NCBI RefSeq assembly: GCF_937967675.1
Contig: NZ_CALBSN010000040.1
Location: 1-25,358, forward strand
Source: an uncultured Flavobacterium sp.
Lineage (GTDB): Bacteria; Bacteroidota; Bacteroidia; Flavobacteriales; Flavobacteriaceae
Length of the DNA: 25,358 bases
Direction: 5' to 3'
This document shows positions 7,605 to 16,263 of this stretch, in pieces; within the stretch, counting starts at the first letter, position 1; each line of letters begins with the position of its first letter. The notes under the pieces are model-generated. The model did not search any database and was not told where the DNA came from. It saw only the letters and a list, made by a program, of their open reading frames with translations. The translations under genes and the position numbers were made by a program.

Positions 7605-8009
7605 TTAAAAAAATTTATTCTTATAATAAAGCAAAACAATTAAACCTACGAATGCTCCGATTGTATTTGCCAAAAAATCATAAAAATCTGCTTGTCTTGT
7701 ATTTGTTAATATCTCTTGTAAAACTTCGATAATTAAGCCATAGCTCATTGCAACTAGGAAAACAAATAGATAATATTTTCTATTTGAATCATTTTGCCTT
7801 TTTACTAATCCCCATAATATTACAAAGAAAAGGTAAAATAAGAAATGTACTATCTTATCATTACCAACAGATTTTATTTTTGAAAATGAATTTACACTTA
7901 CCAAACTTGCAACAGTTATAACAAAAGTCCAAATTAAAGCAAGCCAAAAGAATTTACGCTCCAATAAGTGCTTTATAATCTTCACTTGACAAAAGTGTAT
8001 CAATCTCAT
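7605..8009 (-). CDS. VanZ-family membrane protein
   Basis: A small protein of about 120-134 residues with four hydrophobic segments. Its VanZ-like features are the early NDKIVHFLFYLFF helix (about 50-62) and the later EVLQEILTNTRQADFYDFLANTIGAFVG (about 94-121), where the QE, R-x-A-D and D-x-x-x-N residues match the family. VanZ proteins are often linked to glycopeptide or envelope stress, but most members have no known function, and I infer none here. The start is uncertain: the in-frame ATG at 8009 gives a 56-nt overlap with gcvH, a TTG at 8012 adds one residue, and a TTG at 7964 (LERKFFW) reduces the overlap to 11 nt. The conserved part begins after the latest of these, so the last may be correct. 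No terminator separates it from TonB paralogue 2. Confidence 0.8.
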   Translation of the reverse strand: MRLIHFCQVKIIKHLLERKFFWLALIWTFVITVASLVSVNSFSKIKSVGNDKIVHFLFYLFFVILWGLVKRQNDSNRKYYLFVFLVAMSYGLIIEVLQEILTNTRQADFYDFLANTIGAFVGLIVLLYYKNKFF

Positions 8010-8334
8010 CAATATTAGAAATTTTCACCTTTACCATCCAACCATCACCATAAGGGTCAGTATTTACTTTTTCTGGACTTGATTCTAAAGAATCGTTAAA
8101 TTCAATAATTTCTCCTGATAAAGGTAAAAACAAATCAGAAACTGTTTTAACCGCTTCAACTGTTCCGAAAACTTCGTCTTTATTTAAGGTTTGATCTAAT
8201 GTTTCTACTTCCACATAAACAATATCACCCAATTCTTTTTGAGCAAAATCAGTAATCCCTACAGTAGCAACGTCACCATCTACAGAAACCCATTCGTGGT
8301 CTTTAGTGTATTTTAAACTAGTTGGTATATTCAT
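7954..8334 (-). CDS. gcvH: Glycine cleavage system H protein
   Basis: A 126-aa lipoyl carrier that shuttles the aminomethyl group between the P, T and L proteins of glycine cleavage in the cytoplasm. The family signature is complete: YTKDHEWVSVDGDVATVGIT near the start, LGDIVYVEV, and FGTVEAVKTVSDLFLPLSGEI with the lipoylated lysine at K63, then NTDPYGDGWMVKV. Length is standard. The gene stands apart from gcvP and gcvT, which are not in the window, and follows sprA. A perfect TACATTTG element lies 20 nt before the ATG, so it probably has its own promoter. The VanZ-family gene overlaps its 3' end. Confidence 0.96.
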   Translation of the reverse strand: MNIPTSLKYTKDHEWVSVDGDVATVGITDFAQKELGDIVYVEVETLDQTLNKDEVFGTVEAVKTVSDLFLPLSGEIIEFNDSLESSPEKVNTDPYGDGWMVKVKISNIDEIDTLLSSEDYKALIGA

Positions 8335-8354
8335 TTGTTTTTAATTTTGAAGTA

Positions 8355-8362
8355 CAAATGTA
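8355..8362 (-). promoter_or_regulatory. Bacteroidota -7 element (TACATTTG) before gcvH
   Basis: A perfect TAnnTTTG match on the minus strand, 20 nt before the gcvH ATG and inside the sprA-gcvH gap. A clear TTG box is not evident upstream. Confidence 0.6.
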
Positions 8363-8384
8363 ATTTTATTTATTGAATAGAAAA

Positions 8385-8419
8385 AAAGGTTTTTGTTATT
8401 TTTTTTTGCAAAAAACTTT
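8385..8419 (-). terminator. Weak candidate terminator after sprA
   Basis: On the minus strand AAAGTTTTTTG (8409-8419) can pair with CAAAAACCTTT (8385-8395), with one mismatch and an A-rich loop of about 13 nt, and is followed by U residues. The stem is nearly all A-U, so it is much weaker than the other terminators here. Readthrough into gcvH is possible. Confidence 0.35.
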
Positions 8420-8455
8420 AAAAATTAATCTCTATTTAATTTACTTAATAATCAT

Positions 8456-11400
8456 TTAATTACCAAAATTGTAACGTAGTGTAAATCCGCTTCTAATATT
8501 TGTTGTTGGAAAAGAAGTTGATATTACAGCTTGAGAAAATTGATGATCATAAAAGAAAATTGCTGTTAGATATTTACTAAACGAATAATCGGCAGTTAGT
8601 TTTAGAGACCATAAATTTTGACCACCTCCTAATTGATTGTTGTCATAATCTAAATAACGAACAATAGTATTACTTTTTCGTAGAGAAAAATCGGCTTTCA
8701 AATTAATATCACTTTTTATAACTCCTGAAACATTATCGGCTAAAGCAGAATTAATAGTTACATCTTTGATTCTATATCCTAATCCAATTATGTATTCATT
8801 ACCAACAACTTCCGTCAACAAATTATTATCAAAACTCATATTTAGAGTTCTATCCTTTTTTATTTCAGCAAGAAATTTTAAAGAATTTTTTAGAGTAAAA
8901 TCAACTTTAACAAGAGGATTGAATTGTTCTACTAAATTTACATTAGATACTATTTTATTAGCAAAGAAATTACCATTAGCATCCGTTGGTGATGAATTTA
9001 AATTTGATCTGAATGCATTAACATTGTAACTAGCTCTGTAACCATGCTGTATAGAAAACATTTTAAAATTTTCTTTAAACCATGAATAACGCATTAGTCC
9101 GGTATATTTAATATTCCAATTTGGCAAAGGGGTGTTTCTAAAAACCCCTGTAGAAACTTTACCAGCATCTATTCCTGAATAAGCCGCTATAAAAGAAGGA
9201 AGTAAAACCTGCTGACTATTTTTCCCATACCCTACAGGATACCCATCTGTATCCCTAGGAAAAACAGATGAACCATAGTAGTTTTCAGCTAGTCTATTTG
9301 CAACAACTAACCTATTATCTCTCATATCTTGAAATGCTTCTGAAAAATTTAAATCACTTTGTGAAAAGGCCGTCTTTATAAGAATTGTAGAAATATTAAA
9401 ATTACCAAAATCGTATGGAGAACGTGAATTATAAACTCCTCCAGAAACATCATATTGCTCAGAAAAATTATAAGTATAAGAACGATCTGCATTCAAATCT
9501 ATTGTTAAGTCTGGAAAGACTTCAACTTTTGCTGTAAGATTTAATTTTTTGTTTTGTATTTGAGTGAAATTTTGATTAAATTCTGGAAAGGTTGTAAGCC
9601 AACCATTTTTTGCCGCTTCATATCGAACATCTGCTTGACTTCCAAAAATAAATCCTAAAGTAGGTTTTGATGATCCAAAAAATCCTAATCCTGGCAAATA
9701 CCCTGGCAAAACCGTTCCTCTATTTTCTGTATAATTAATTTGTATGTTTTTTACACTCGTAAGAACTCCTATTAAACCAGCGGAAAACACGCTTCGCTCT
9801 GTTGAAATATTTTTATTTGCTGGAGCAGCTGTAACTTTTTGCCCTGGCTTTGGAGCAGCTTGTTTTTCTTTATTCTTTGCACTTTTATTAGATTTTGTTT
9901 TGGTTAAACCGATATACTTATAAAACAAATCCATATTTAAGGCTGTATTCAATTTATGAGAACTAGCATTTTGAATTGTATTTCCAAGTTGGTAAAGAGT
10001 TCCATCTTCAGCTTGAATGGAAGAAAACGCATCTGAAGAACGTTGCCAATTATAATCACCTGTGTAAGTATATGTAGATTTTACAAAACTAAATATAGGC
10101 AACTTACTGATAGGCAAATCATAATTTACAACAAATTGTTGGTTGTGTTGATTAGCTTGTCCTGTATTCCAATAATCATCCCATATATCAAGACCATCAA
10201 TAGGCATGTTATTTTCATCAAGATAATTTCTAACAATATTATTGGAAGAAGCTGTATAATTAACCTTAAGAGACTTTGTTATATTATAGTTTAATCCGTA
10301 TTGATAATTAAAAAAATAATTTCTTCTATACAAATCACCTAATCCAATACCTTGAACATCTACCAATCTAAATCTTTGCTTATTAAATTGTCTTAAAATA
10401 GTTGAACTAAAAGAAATATTAGTCGGTAAAAAATTAAAATTAAAATCGGATAGTAATTTATAATAACTACTTTTCTTGAACAACTTTGTTTCTTTGAAAG
10501 GCTCAACACTTAAAGGTTTAAATGAATATGCGTAATCAACAGTAGATCGATTTTGTTGATCAACTAGATTTTCAATTTCATAATCATGATGTTGTGTTTC
10601 GTTAAGTGAATACGATAGCGTAATATTCTCTACATCATAAAAATGAGGTTTCTTTTCTGGATTTTTTTCTTTCTTAACACCAATTAAATTTATACTTGTT
10701 CTCTTAGTATAATCTATTGCACGATTCTCTATATTAGAACGCTCAGTAGGATCAGAAGTGAATTTTAAGAGTTGTTTCAATTCAATATCTTGATAGAACG
10801 GATCGAATTTAGGAGTAATTGTTTGTTCGCCAACACCATAATTTAATGGTAAATTAATTCTCCATTTTTTTGGTAATAATTTACCTAGATTTAAATTAGT
10901 AACAATATCATATTGAAAAACATCTTCTCTGCTTCTTTCATTAGGACCTTGCTCAAGAGATCCAAAGCCAATTGTACTCATTCGAGTTGTTGCAGAAACC
11001 GTTGCAAAATCGGCTAAATTAGTATCTAAGTTTGCTACTGCTGCGTATCCTCCTTTATTGTCCATATCTGACATACGCAACTCATTAAACCAAACTTCTC
11101 CTCTTTGAACTTGACCCGACTTATTTTTTACACCTATCATTAAAGTTCTAACCAATCCAAAATTTGGATTCCCTTTAATCCCTAGTGTTAATCTGTTTTT
11201 TGAAGACCCAAGATTCTCCTCTTCTACAAAACCAATTCCATTAGGATCGTAAACAATTGAAGGATCACTAGCCAATGATAATATTTTTAATTTAGTTAAT
11301 AGCGATAGAGGTACTTCGATTTCATTTTCAGCCGGCCAAATAGCATCTGCAGAAGATTCTCCAAAAGCAGTAACCTTTAATGGGATTTCTACTTGATAAA

Positions 11401-14400
11401 AGTTATCTGTAAAATCATTTCCAAATCTTATAAAAGCAATTAGATTATCATCTTGTAAACCTCCATTCTCAGTTCCTTCAGCATGTAAAAACATACGCAA
11501 TTTTTTAAATTGTCGCATATCAACACTCACATTCTTAAAAACAGCTCTAGAATCATTTGGTTGTAACCCTTGTGAAAGCCCACCAGTTTTGTCATATACT
11601 CTTAAAGATAATGACTGTTCATTTTGATTTATAACGGTATTATTATTATATAATTGTTCTCTAACTACTCCCGGTGGTGTAACATACTTAATAGGACTTC
11701 TATTACCATTTTCCTGAATATTTAAAGCAACTACATCAAAACCTGTATTATCATCATCAGGATTAGGATCATTGATATCTAACGAATTAACAAATCGTCT
11801 CCATTCTCCTCTAACCAAATCCAAAGCTCCAAAACGTAATGTAATTTCATCTTTAAATCCTGTCATGTACATTCGCATAAATCTTATTGATCTAAAATCA
11901 TTTATTGGACCAACTTTGTTAGCGTCAGTAAATTCTTGTATTGGAATCTTATACAAAATCCATCTTGCATTAGCAGTTTGTCCATTAGGTAAAACATCTG
12001 TAAATTTTCTAGAATCTACAATATAATTCTGTCCAATAGGAACTCCATTATCTGAATCAGGATATTTTAAGATTGGAACCTCAAATTTAAAATAAGCATT
12101 AATCGTGTTCATTGTGTTATCGCGATTAATATCTTCAACATCAGGATAAGTTGTATTTCCTCTATTGGTATCGGTAACATTAACAGGTGAATTCCTTTCA
12201 AATCCGTTATAATTTTTATATCTAGAAACAACACCTCCATCAGCATTCAAATAAAATTGATAGTTATCCGCAGATGGGTCAGGTTGTGATGCAAATTGAG
12301 GATATTTTATTGCCTCATCTCCATCAATCAAACCATCAAATCCAACATCTTGTACTTCCCTATTGTTAGCATTGGTATCAAATGCATATATTAATGATTG
12401 AGAAGCTGGTTGTTCTCCCCATTCAGTAGAAATTGTTGGTTGATTTGAATTCGCTTCTGGTAATCCATTTTCATATTGTTTTCGACCATCACGTAAAATA
12501 TCTTCAGATATCTCACCTAAATTAAAAACTATTTTACCTGTATTATTAGGATCTGCCACATCTCCAGAATTACCATAGTAAGGATCAAGAACCCAAAATT
12601 GGATATACTCTACATTTGATTGTTCAAAATTTGTTGAATTTATGGAACGCATAATACCAGCCCAATTTTCTGGAGCTTCAATTTCTGAAAATTGATTAGT
12701 TGCTGCTATATCGGGATTATAGTTATAAGGTCCTCTTTCTTTAGGATAGTAAGTCATATCTAATGTACTAACTACTGTTGATTGTCCTTGTGCAATGTCA
12801 GTAACAGGATATAATTCTCTACTAAAAATTCTTCTTGTCCTATTTGATGACAAATCATTATCAGAAATTCCTGCTGGAGGTTGTACATAAAAAACGGGGT
12901 CAATTGAATACCAAGATAATTTAGCTCTTTTATAACCTACATTTAATGCATCAACTACTGGCTCATCTGAAGTTATATTGCCATCAAAAGCCCCTTCTAA
13001 TGGAACACTCGCTAAGGACCATGCAAGCGGGGTTCTCATGTCTATAGTTGATTGTGAACCTTCAAAATCATCAATATAGCTTGTAGGTTCTCCATTAAAT
13101 TGGTCGGCTTTAGATGCCCCTGGTTTCAGATAAGCAATTTCTCCTCTAAGTGATATATTTGAGGGAACATCAGTATCTACATTAGGAAGTTTATTTACTA
13201 ATCTAGTTAAAAATGGTACTTCAGTAGAAAAATTCCCGTTAAATCCAAAGATTGTATTATTAACCGATTCTTGTCCGTAATTTGATTTTGTGGTAAATGG
13301 ACGTTCAGTTAAATTTAACATAGTTGCATTAACCACAAATTTATCATTAAATTTATGTTCAACATTAAACCCCCAAAACCTTCTCGTTTGCTGCCCAAAA
13401 ACAGCGTTATTTTCTACAGAAACTTCAACAGGAGTATTTGCAAGAGAAGGATCTAAGATATTCACTTTACCCATTTGGTAATTTACTGTATAATCCACAC
13501 CCTCTACTAAAATTCTTCCTCCTGCCTTAACAACAACCGATCCTTGTGGAACATTAAATGCTCCTATAGAAATACCATCGCCACCCATCGATTTATAGCG
13601 ACCCTTAATTTGAAATTTATTCTTTGCACTCTCCTGCAGTGCTTTTGCCTGAGTTGTTTTATATAAACTTCTAAAAACATATTTAGCCTGATTACTATTG
13701 TAAGTTGAAACTAAATCATAATTTTCTGAAAGTGAAGATAAGTCTAATTTATTAAATAAATGCTTTCCAAAAGGTTCTGCTTTAAGGAAAATAATTCGCC
13801 CTTTTAAAGGATCTATTGTCAATCCTGGATAAAAATCAAAAAAACCATCGCCTCCATTTTGAGGGTCATTTGTATAATTCAATTTATCCAAATCAAAAAC
13901 TTTTAATAATGGTGTATCTGCAACATCAGAGGGAAGTGCGTCTGAACCAGCTTGTGTAATGTAATTTAACGGTGATGGGTCAGTATATAAAATATTTAAT
14001 TTAAAATCTTCTTGTTGCAATTGATATCCTCCAGGAATTTGATAAATATTTTTCATCATTAAATTCCACGTTGGCATAGTAAATTTAGGATCAACACCAC
14101 CTATTTGATATTCTGAAACTGTTAAATTACTTTTTAAAAGTTTTAATATTAACGCCTGAGAATTAGGTATACCGCCCGAACTAACATTAGTAGCATCCAC
14201 ACCATCTGTCCCAAATTCCCCAACCTGATAAACCTGATCTCCGATTGTATATTGATATGCAACGGCTAAAACTTCATCATTAGCCAAACGTTGATTAAGC
14301 GAAATATAACCCAGCTGCGGATGAAATGTATATTCAGAAGATGTTAATTTTCTTGCATTTTCTAATTTTGCAAAGTCAACACCTTCGGCCATTCCTGTTA

Positions 14401-15670
14401 TATTAAACCCATTAGAAGCAGTTGAAACATCTCGAATAGAACTATTCAAAAAATTACTACCAATATTACTTGGATCAAATTTATTATTAGTATTACTAGA
14501 AGGTGTATCTGGAGATACATTATAAAAATTAGGGTTAGATACCAAATTAACATGAACTGTTTCTTCTGGCAAAACATTTGTCAATGGTCCTTCTCCAATA
14601 TCTTGTAAAGCTACAATGTTTCTTAAATTATTATCAGTTGAATTAACCCTATTTTGTTTGTTAGTAACCCAAACTTCAATTCTGTTAATTTGAACTCTAG
14701 AATTTATGTAAGGAAATGTTTCTAAAGCCTTGTCGTATTTATCTCTAAAATATTGGGATAAAAAATAGTGTCGGTCCACATCATAATCCAACGCAAATAA
14801 TTCAAAATCTTGCAAAGTTCCTCCACCTTGAGCAGTAACTGATTTTGTTTGTGATTTTTGTTCAGAAAAAACACCTGTAAAAGTGGTTTTGCCAAATTGT
14901 AACTGAGCTTTTACTCCAAATAAATTTTGAGCACCTCGTATTAAAGAATTTGAAAGTGGAAAACTAACATTACCTACCTCGATCTTCTGTATAATATCAT
15001 CCTCCGTTGGTGTGTATTCTAGTTTTATTAAATTTTGAAAAGCAAAAGTTGATTGCGTATCATAATTAATATTAACATTCAATCGTGTACCCACTTTTCC
15101 CTGAAGTCCTACACTAATTCTTTGATTAAAATCAAAACTAGTGGTCTTTCTGTTTCGGGGAGAAAAAGAAGGATTATCTTGTTTAGTAAAACGAACTCCT
15201 AAATCTAATTCCACAGAACCTGTGGGCTTTATATCAATAGTATTACCTCCAAAAATTGTTTCAAAAAATTTAGAATTCACGTAATATCGAGGTAATAAAT
15301 CTCTTTTTGCTTGCTCTGAGCCTGCTTTTTTACCATCAATTGCATCCGACTTCTCTTGATAATATTTTCTCATCTGTTCACGCAAAACCAATTCTTGATA
15401 TTGTTTTGGCGTTAAAATCATAGGATAGTTGATACTATAACCATCAACACTACTTGTAAAAATATACCTATCTGTAGCTGAATCATAGGTATATTTATCA
15501 ATTATACTTGCAGGATTTGGCATTTTAAGTTTACCTAAATCAACACCTGTTTTAACAGAATCTTTTTTTTCTTCATCTACCTGAGCTTGTAGTGAAAACG
15601 AAAAAAGCATACAAAAGAATGCAAGGCTATATTTTAATTTACTAACCGTTTTTATGATATTTTTTTTCAA
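8456..15670 (-). CDS. sprA: SprA, outer-membrane translocon of the type IX secretion system
   Basis: A 2404-aa protein. SprA is the giant single-chain beta-barrel through which type IX secretion substrates, including gliding adhesins such as SprB, cross the outer membrane. A signal peptide covers about residues 1-30 (basic KKNIIKTVSKLKY, hydrophobic AFFCMLFSF, then LQAQ). SprA_N-like strand-rich segments follow, for example PTGSVELDLGVRFTKQ and GTRLNVNINYDTQ (about 150-210). The rest is long alternating strands with Asn/Asp-rich loops, and the chain ends in FTLRYNFGN, typical of an outer-membrane barrel end. A Lys/Ala/Pro linker near residues 1923-1957 is probably exposed. The start is TTG (complement of CAA at 15668-15670), 3 nt after the ruvA stop, and directly opens the signal peptide; no ATG occurs before residue 21. 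Coupling to ruvA is likely. Length agrees with the F. johnsoniae protein, and no frameshift is seen. Confidence 0.96.
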   Translation of the reverse strand: MKKNIIKTVSKLKYSLAFFCMLFSFSLQAQVDEEKKDSVKTGVDLGKLKMPNPASIIDKYTYDSATDRYIFTSSVDGYSINYPMILTPKQYQELVLREQMRKYYQEKSDAIDGKKAGSEQAKRDLLPRYYVNSKFFETIFGGNTIDIKPTGSVELDLGVRFTKQDNPSFSPRNRKTTSFDFNQRISVGLQGKVGTRLNVNINYDTQSTFAFQNLIKLEYTPTEDDIIQKIEVGNVSFPLSNSLIRGAQNLFGVKAQLQFGKTTFTGVFSEQKSQTKSVTAQGGGTLQDFELFALDYDVDRHYFLSQYFRDKYDKALETFPYINSRVQINRIEVWVTNKQNRVNSTDNNLRNIVALQDIGEGPLTNVLPEETVHVNLVSNPNFYNVSPDTPSSNTNNKFDPSNIGSNFLNSSIRDVSTASNGFNITGMAEGVDFAKLENARKLTSSEYTFHPQLGYISLNQRLANDEVLAVAYQYTIGDQVYQVGEFGTDGVDATNVSSGGIPNSQALILKLLKSNLTVSEYQIGGVDPKFTMPTWNLMMKNIYQIPGGYQLQQEDFKLNILYTDPSPLNYITQAGSDALPSDVADTPLLKVFDLDKLNYTNDPQNGGDGFFDFYPGLTIDPLKGRIIFLKAEPFGKHLFNKLDLSSLSENYDLVSTYNSNQAKYVFRSLYKTTQAKALQESAKNKFQIKGRYKSMGGDGISIGAFNVPQGSVVVKAGGRILVEGVDYTVNYQMGKVNILDPSLANTPVEVSVENNAVFGQQTRRFWGFNVEHKFNDKFVVNATMLNLTERPFTTKSNYGQESVNNTIFGFNGNFSTEVPFLTRLVNKLPNVDTDVPSNISLRGEIAYLKPGASKADQFNGEPTSYIDDFEGSQSTIDMRTPLAWSLASVPLEGAFDGNITSDEPVVDALNVGYKRAKLSWYSIDPVFYVQPPAGISDNDLSSNRTRRIFSRELYPVTDIAQGQSTVVSTLDMTYYPKERGPYNYNPDIAATNQFSEIEAPENWAGIMRSINSTNFEQSNVEYIQFWVLDPYYGNSGDVADPNNTGKIVFNLGEISEDILRDGRKQYENGLPEANSNQPTISTEWGEQPASQSLIYAFDTNANNREVQDVGFDGLIDGDEAIKYPQFASQPDPSADNYQFYLNADGGVVSRYKNYNGFERNSPVNVTDTNRGNTTYPDVEDINRDNTMNTINAYFKFEVPILKYPDSDNGVPIGQNYIVDSRKFTDVLPNGQTANARWILYKIPIQEFTDANKVGPINDFRSIRFMRMYMTGFKDEITLRFGALDLVRGEWRRFVNSLDINDPNPDDDNTGFDVVALNIQENGNRSPIKYVTPPGVVREQLYNNNTVINQNEQSLSLRVYDKTGGLSQGLQPNDSRAVFKNVSVDMRQFKKLRMFLHAEGTENGGLQDDNLIAFIRFGNDFTDNFYQVEIPLKVTAFGESSADAIWPAENEIEVPLSLLTKLKILSLASDPSIVYDPNGIGFVEEENLGSSKNRLTLGIKGNPNFGLVRTLMIGVKNKSGQVQRGEVWFNELRMSDMDNKGGYAAVANLDTNLADFATVSATTRMSTIGFGSLEQGPNERSREDVFQYDIVTNLNLGKLLPKKWRINLPLNYGVGEQTITPKFDPFYQDIELKQLLKFTSDPTERSNIENRAIDYTKRTSINLIGVKKEKNPEKKPHFYDVENITLSYSLNETQHHDYEIENLVDQQNRSTVDYAYSFKPLSVEPFKETKLFKKSSYYKLLSDFNFNFLPTNISFSSTILRQFNKQRFRLVDVQGIGLGDLYRRNYFFNYQYGLNYNITKSLKVNYTASSNNIVRNYLDENNMPIDGLDIWDDYWNTGQANQHNQQFVVNYDLPISKLPIFSFVKSTYTYTGDYNWQRSSDAFSSIQAEDGTLYQLGNTIQNASSHKLNTALNMDLFYKYIGLTKTKSNKSAKNKEKQAAPKPGQKVTAAPANKNISTERSVFSAGLIGVLTSVKNIQINYTENRGTVLPGYLPGLGFFGSSKPTLGFIFGSQADVRYEAAKNGWLTTFPEFNQNFTQIQNKKLNLTAKVEVFPDLTIDLNADRSYTYNFSEQYDVSGGVYNSRSPYDFGNFNISTILIKTAFSQSDLNFSEAFQDMRDNRLVVANRLAENYYGSSVFPRDTDGYPVGYGKNSQQVLLPSFIAAYSGIDAGKVSTGVFRNTPLPNWNIKYTGLMRYSWFKENFKMFSIQHGYRASYNVNAFRSNLNSSPTDANGNFFANKIVSNVNLVEQFNPLVKVDFTLKNSLKFLAEIKKDRTLNMSFDNNLLTEVVGNEYIIGLGYRIKDVTINSALADNVSGVIKSDINLKADFSLRKSNTIVRYLDYDNNQLGGGQNLWSLKLTADYSFSKYLTAIFFYDHQFSQAVISTSFPTTNIRSGFTLRYNFGN

Positions 15671-15673
15671 GTT

Positions 15674-16255
15674 TTATAAATTTTTTAAAGCTTGTTTTAT
15701 TAAGTTTTCTACAGAGGCATTTGGGGTATCTCTTATAATTTTATCTATCACTTTTTCGGCCGCTTTTTTTGCAAAACCTAAAACCTCTAAAGCAGATAAC
15801 GCTTCATCTTTATTTGTATTGCTTTCAACCACAGAAACTTCATCCAAATTGTACACTTTTAACACTTTTTCTTTCAAATCTAAGATAATTCGTTGTGCTG
15901 TTTTAGCTCCAATTCCTTTCATCGATTGAATCGTAGCCACATCATTAGCAGCAATAGCCTGAATAATCTGAGCTGGCGCCAAAGATGACAACATAGTTCT
16001 TGCTGTACTTGCTCCTACACCTGAAACCGAAAGTAACAATTTAAAAAGTTCTCTTTCTTGCTTTTCAACAAATCCAAACAAACTATGCGAATCCTCTTTT
16101 ACTTGAAGAAAAGTGTATAATTTCAAACTCTCTGAATCTGGAATTAACGAAAAAGTATGCAATGAAATATGAATATGATAGCCCACACCATTGCAGTCAA
16201 TTACAACTTCGGTAGGTGTTTTTTCAACTAATCTTCCTTGAATGTGCGCTATCAT
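15674..16255 (-). CDS. ruvA: Holliday junction branch migration protein RuvA
   Basis: A 193-aa DNA-binding protein that forms tetramers on Holliday junctions and loads the RuvB motor. The N-terminal OB fold begins MIAHIQGRLVEKTPTEVVID and holds GVGYHIHIS. Two helix-hairpin-helix motifs follow: LLSVSGVGASTARTML (about 72-88) and IQSMKGIGAKTAQRIILDLK (about 107-127). The C-terminal three-helix domain that touches RuvB is at about 145-193 (EALSALEVLGF...). It is 8 nt after the maeB stop and 3 nt before sprA. ruvB is in the same window but about 5 kb upstream in another unit, and ruvC is absent. Confidence 0.96.
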   Translation of the reverse strand: MIAHIQGRLVEKTPTEVVIDCNGVGYHIHISLHTFSLIPDSESLKLYTFLQVKEDSHSLFGFVEKQERELFKLLLSVSGVGASTARTMLSSLAPAQIIQAIAANDVATIQSMKGIGAKTAQRIILDLKEKVLKVYNLDEVSVVESNTNKDEALSALEVLGFAKKAAEKVIDKIIRDTPNASVENLIKQALKNL

Positions 16256-16263
16256 ATTATCAA

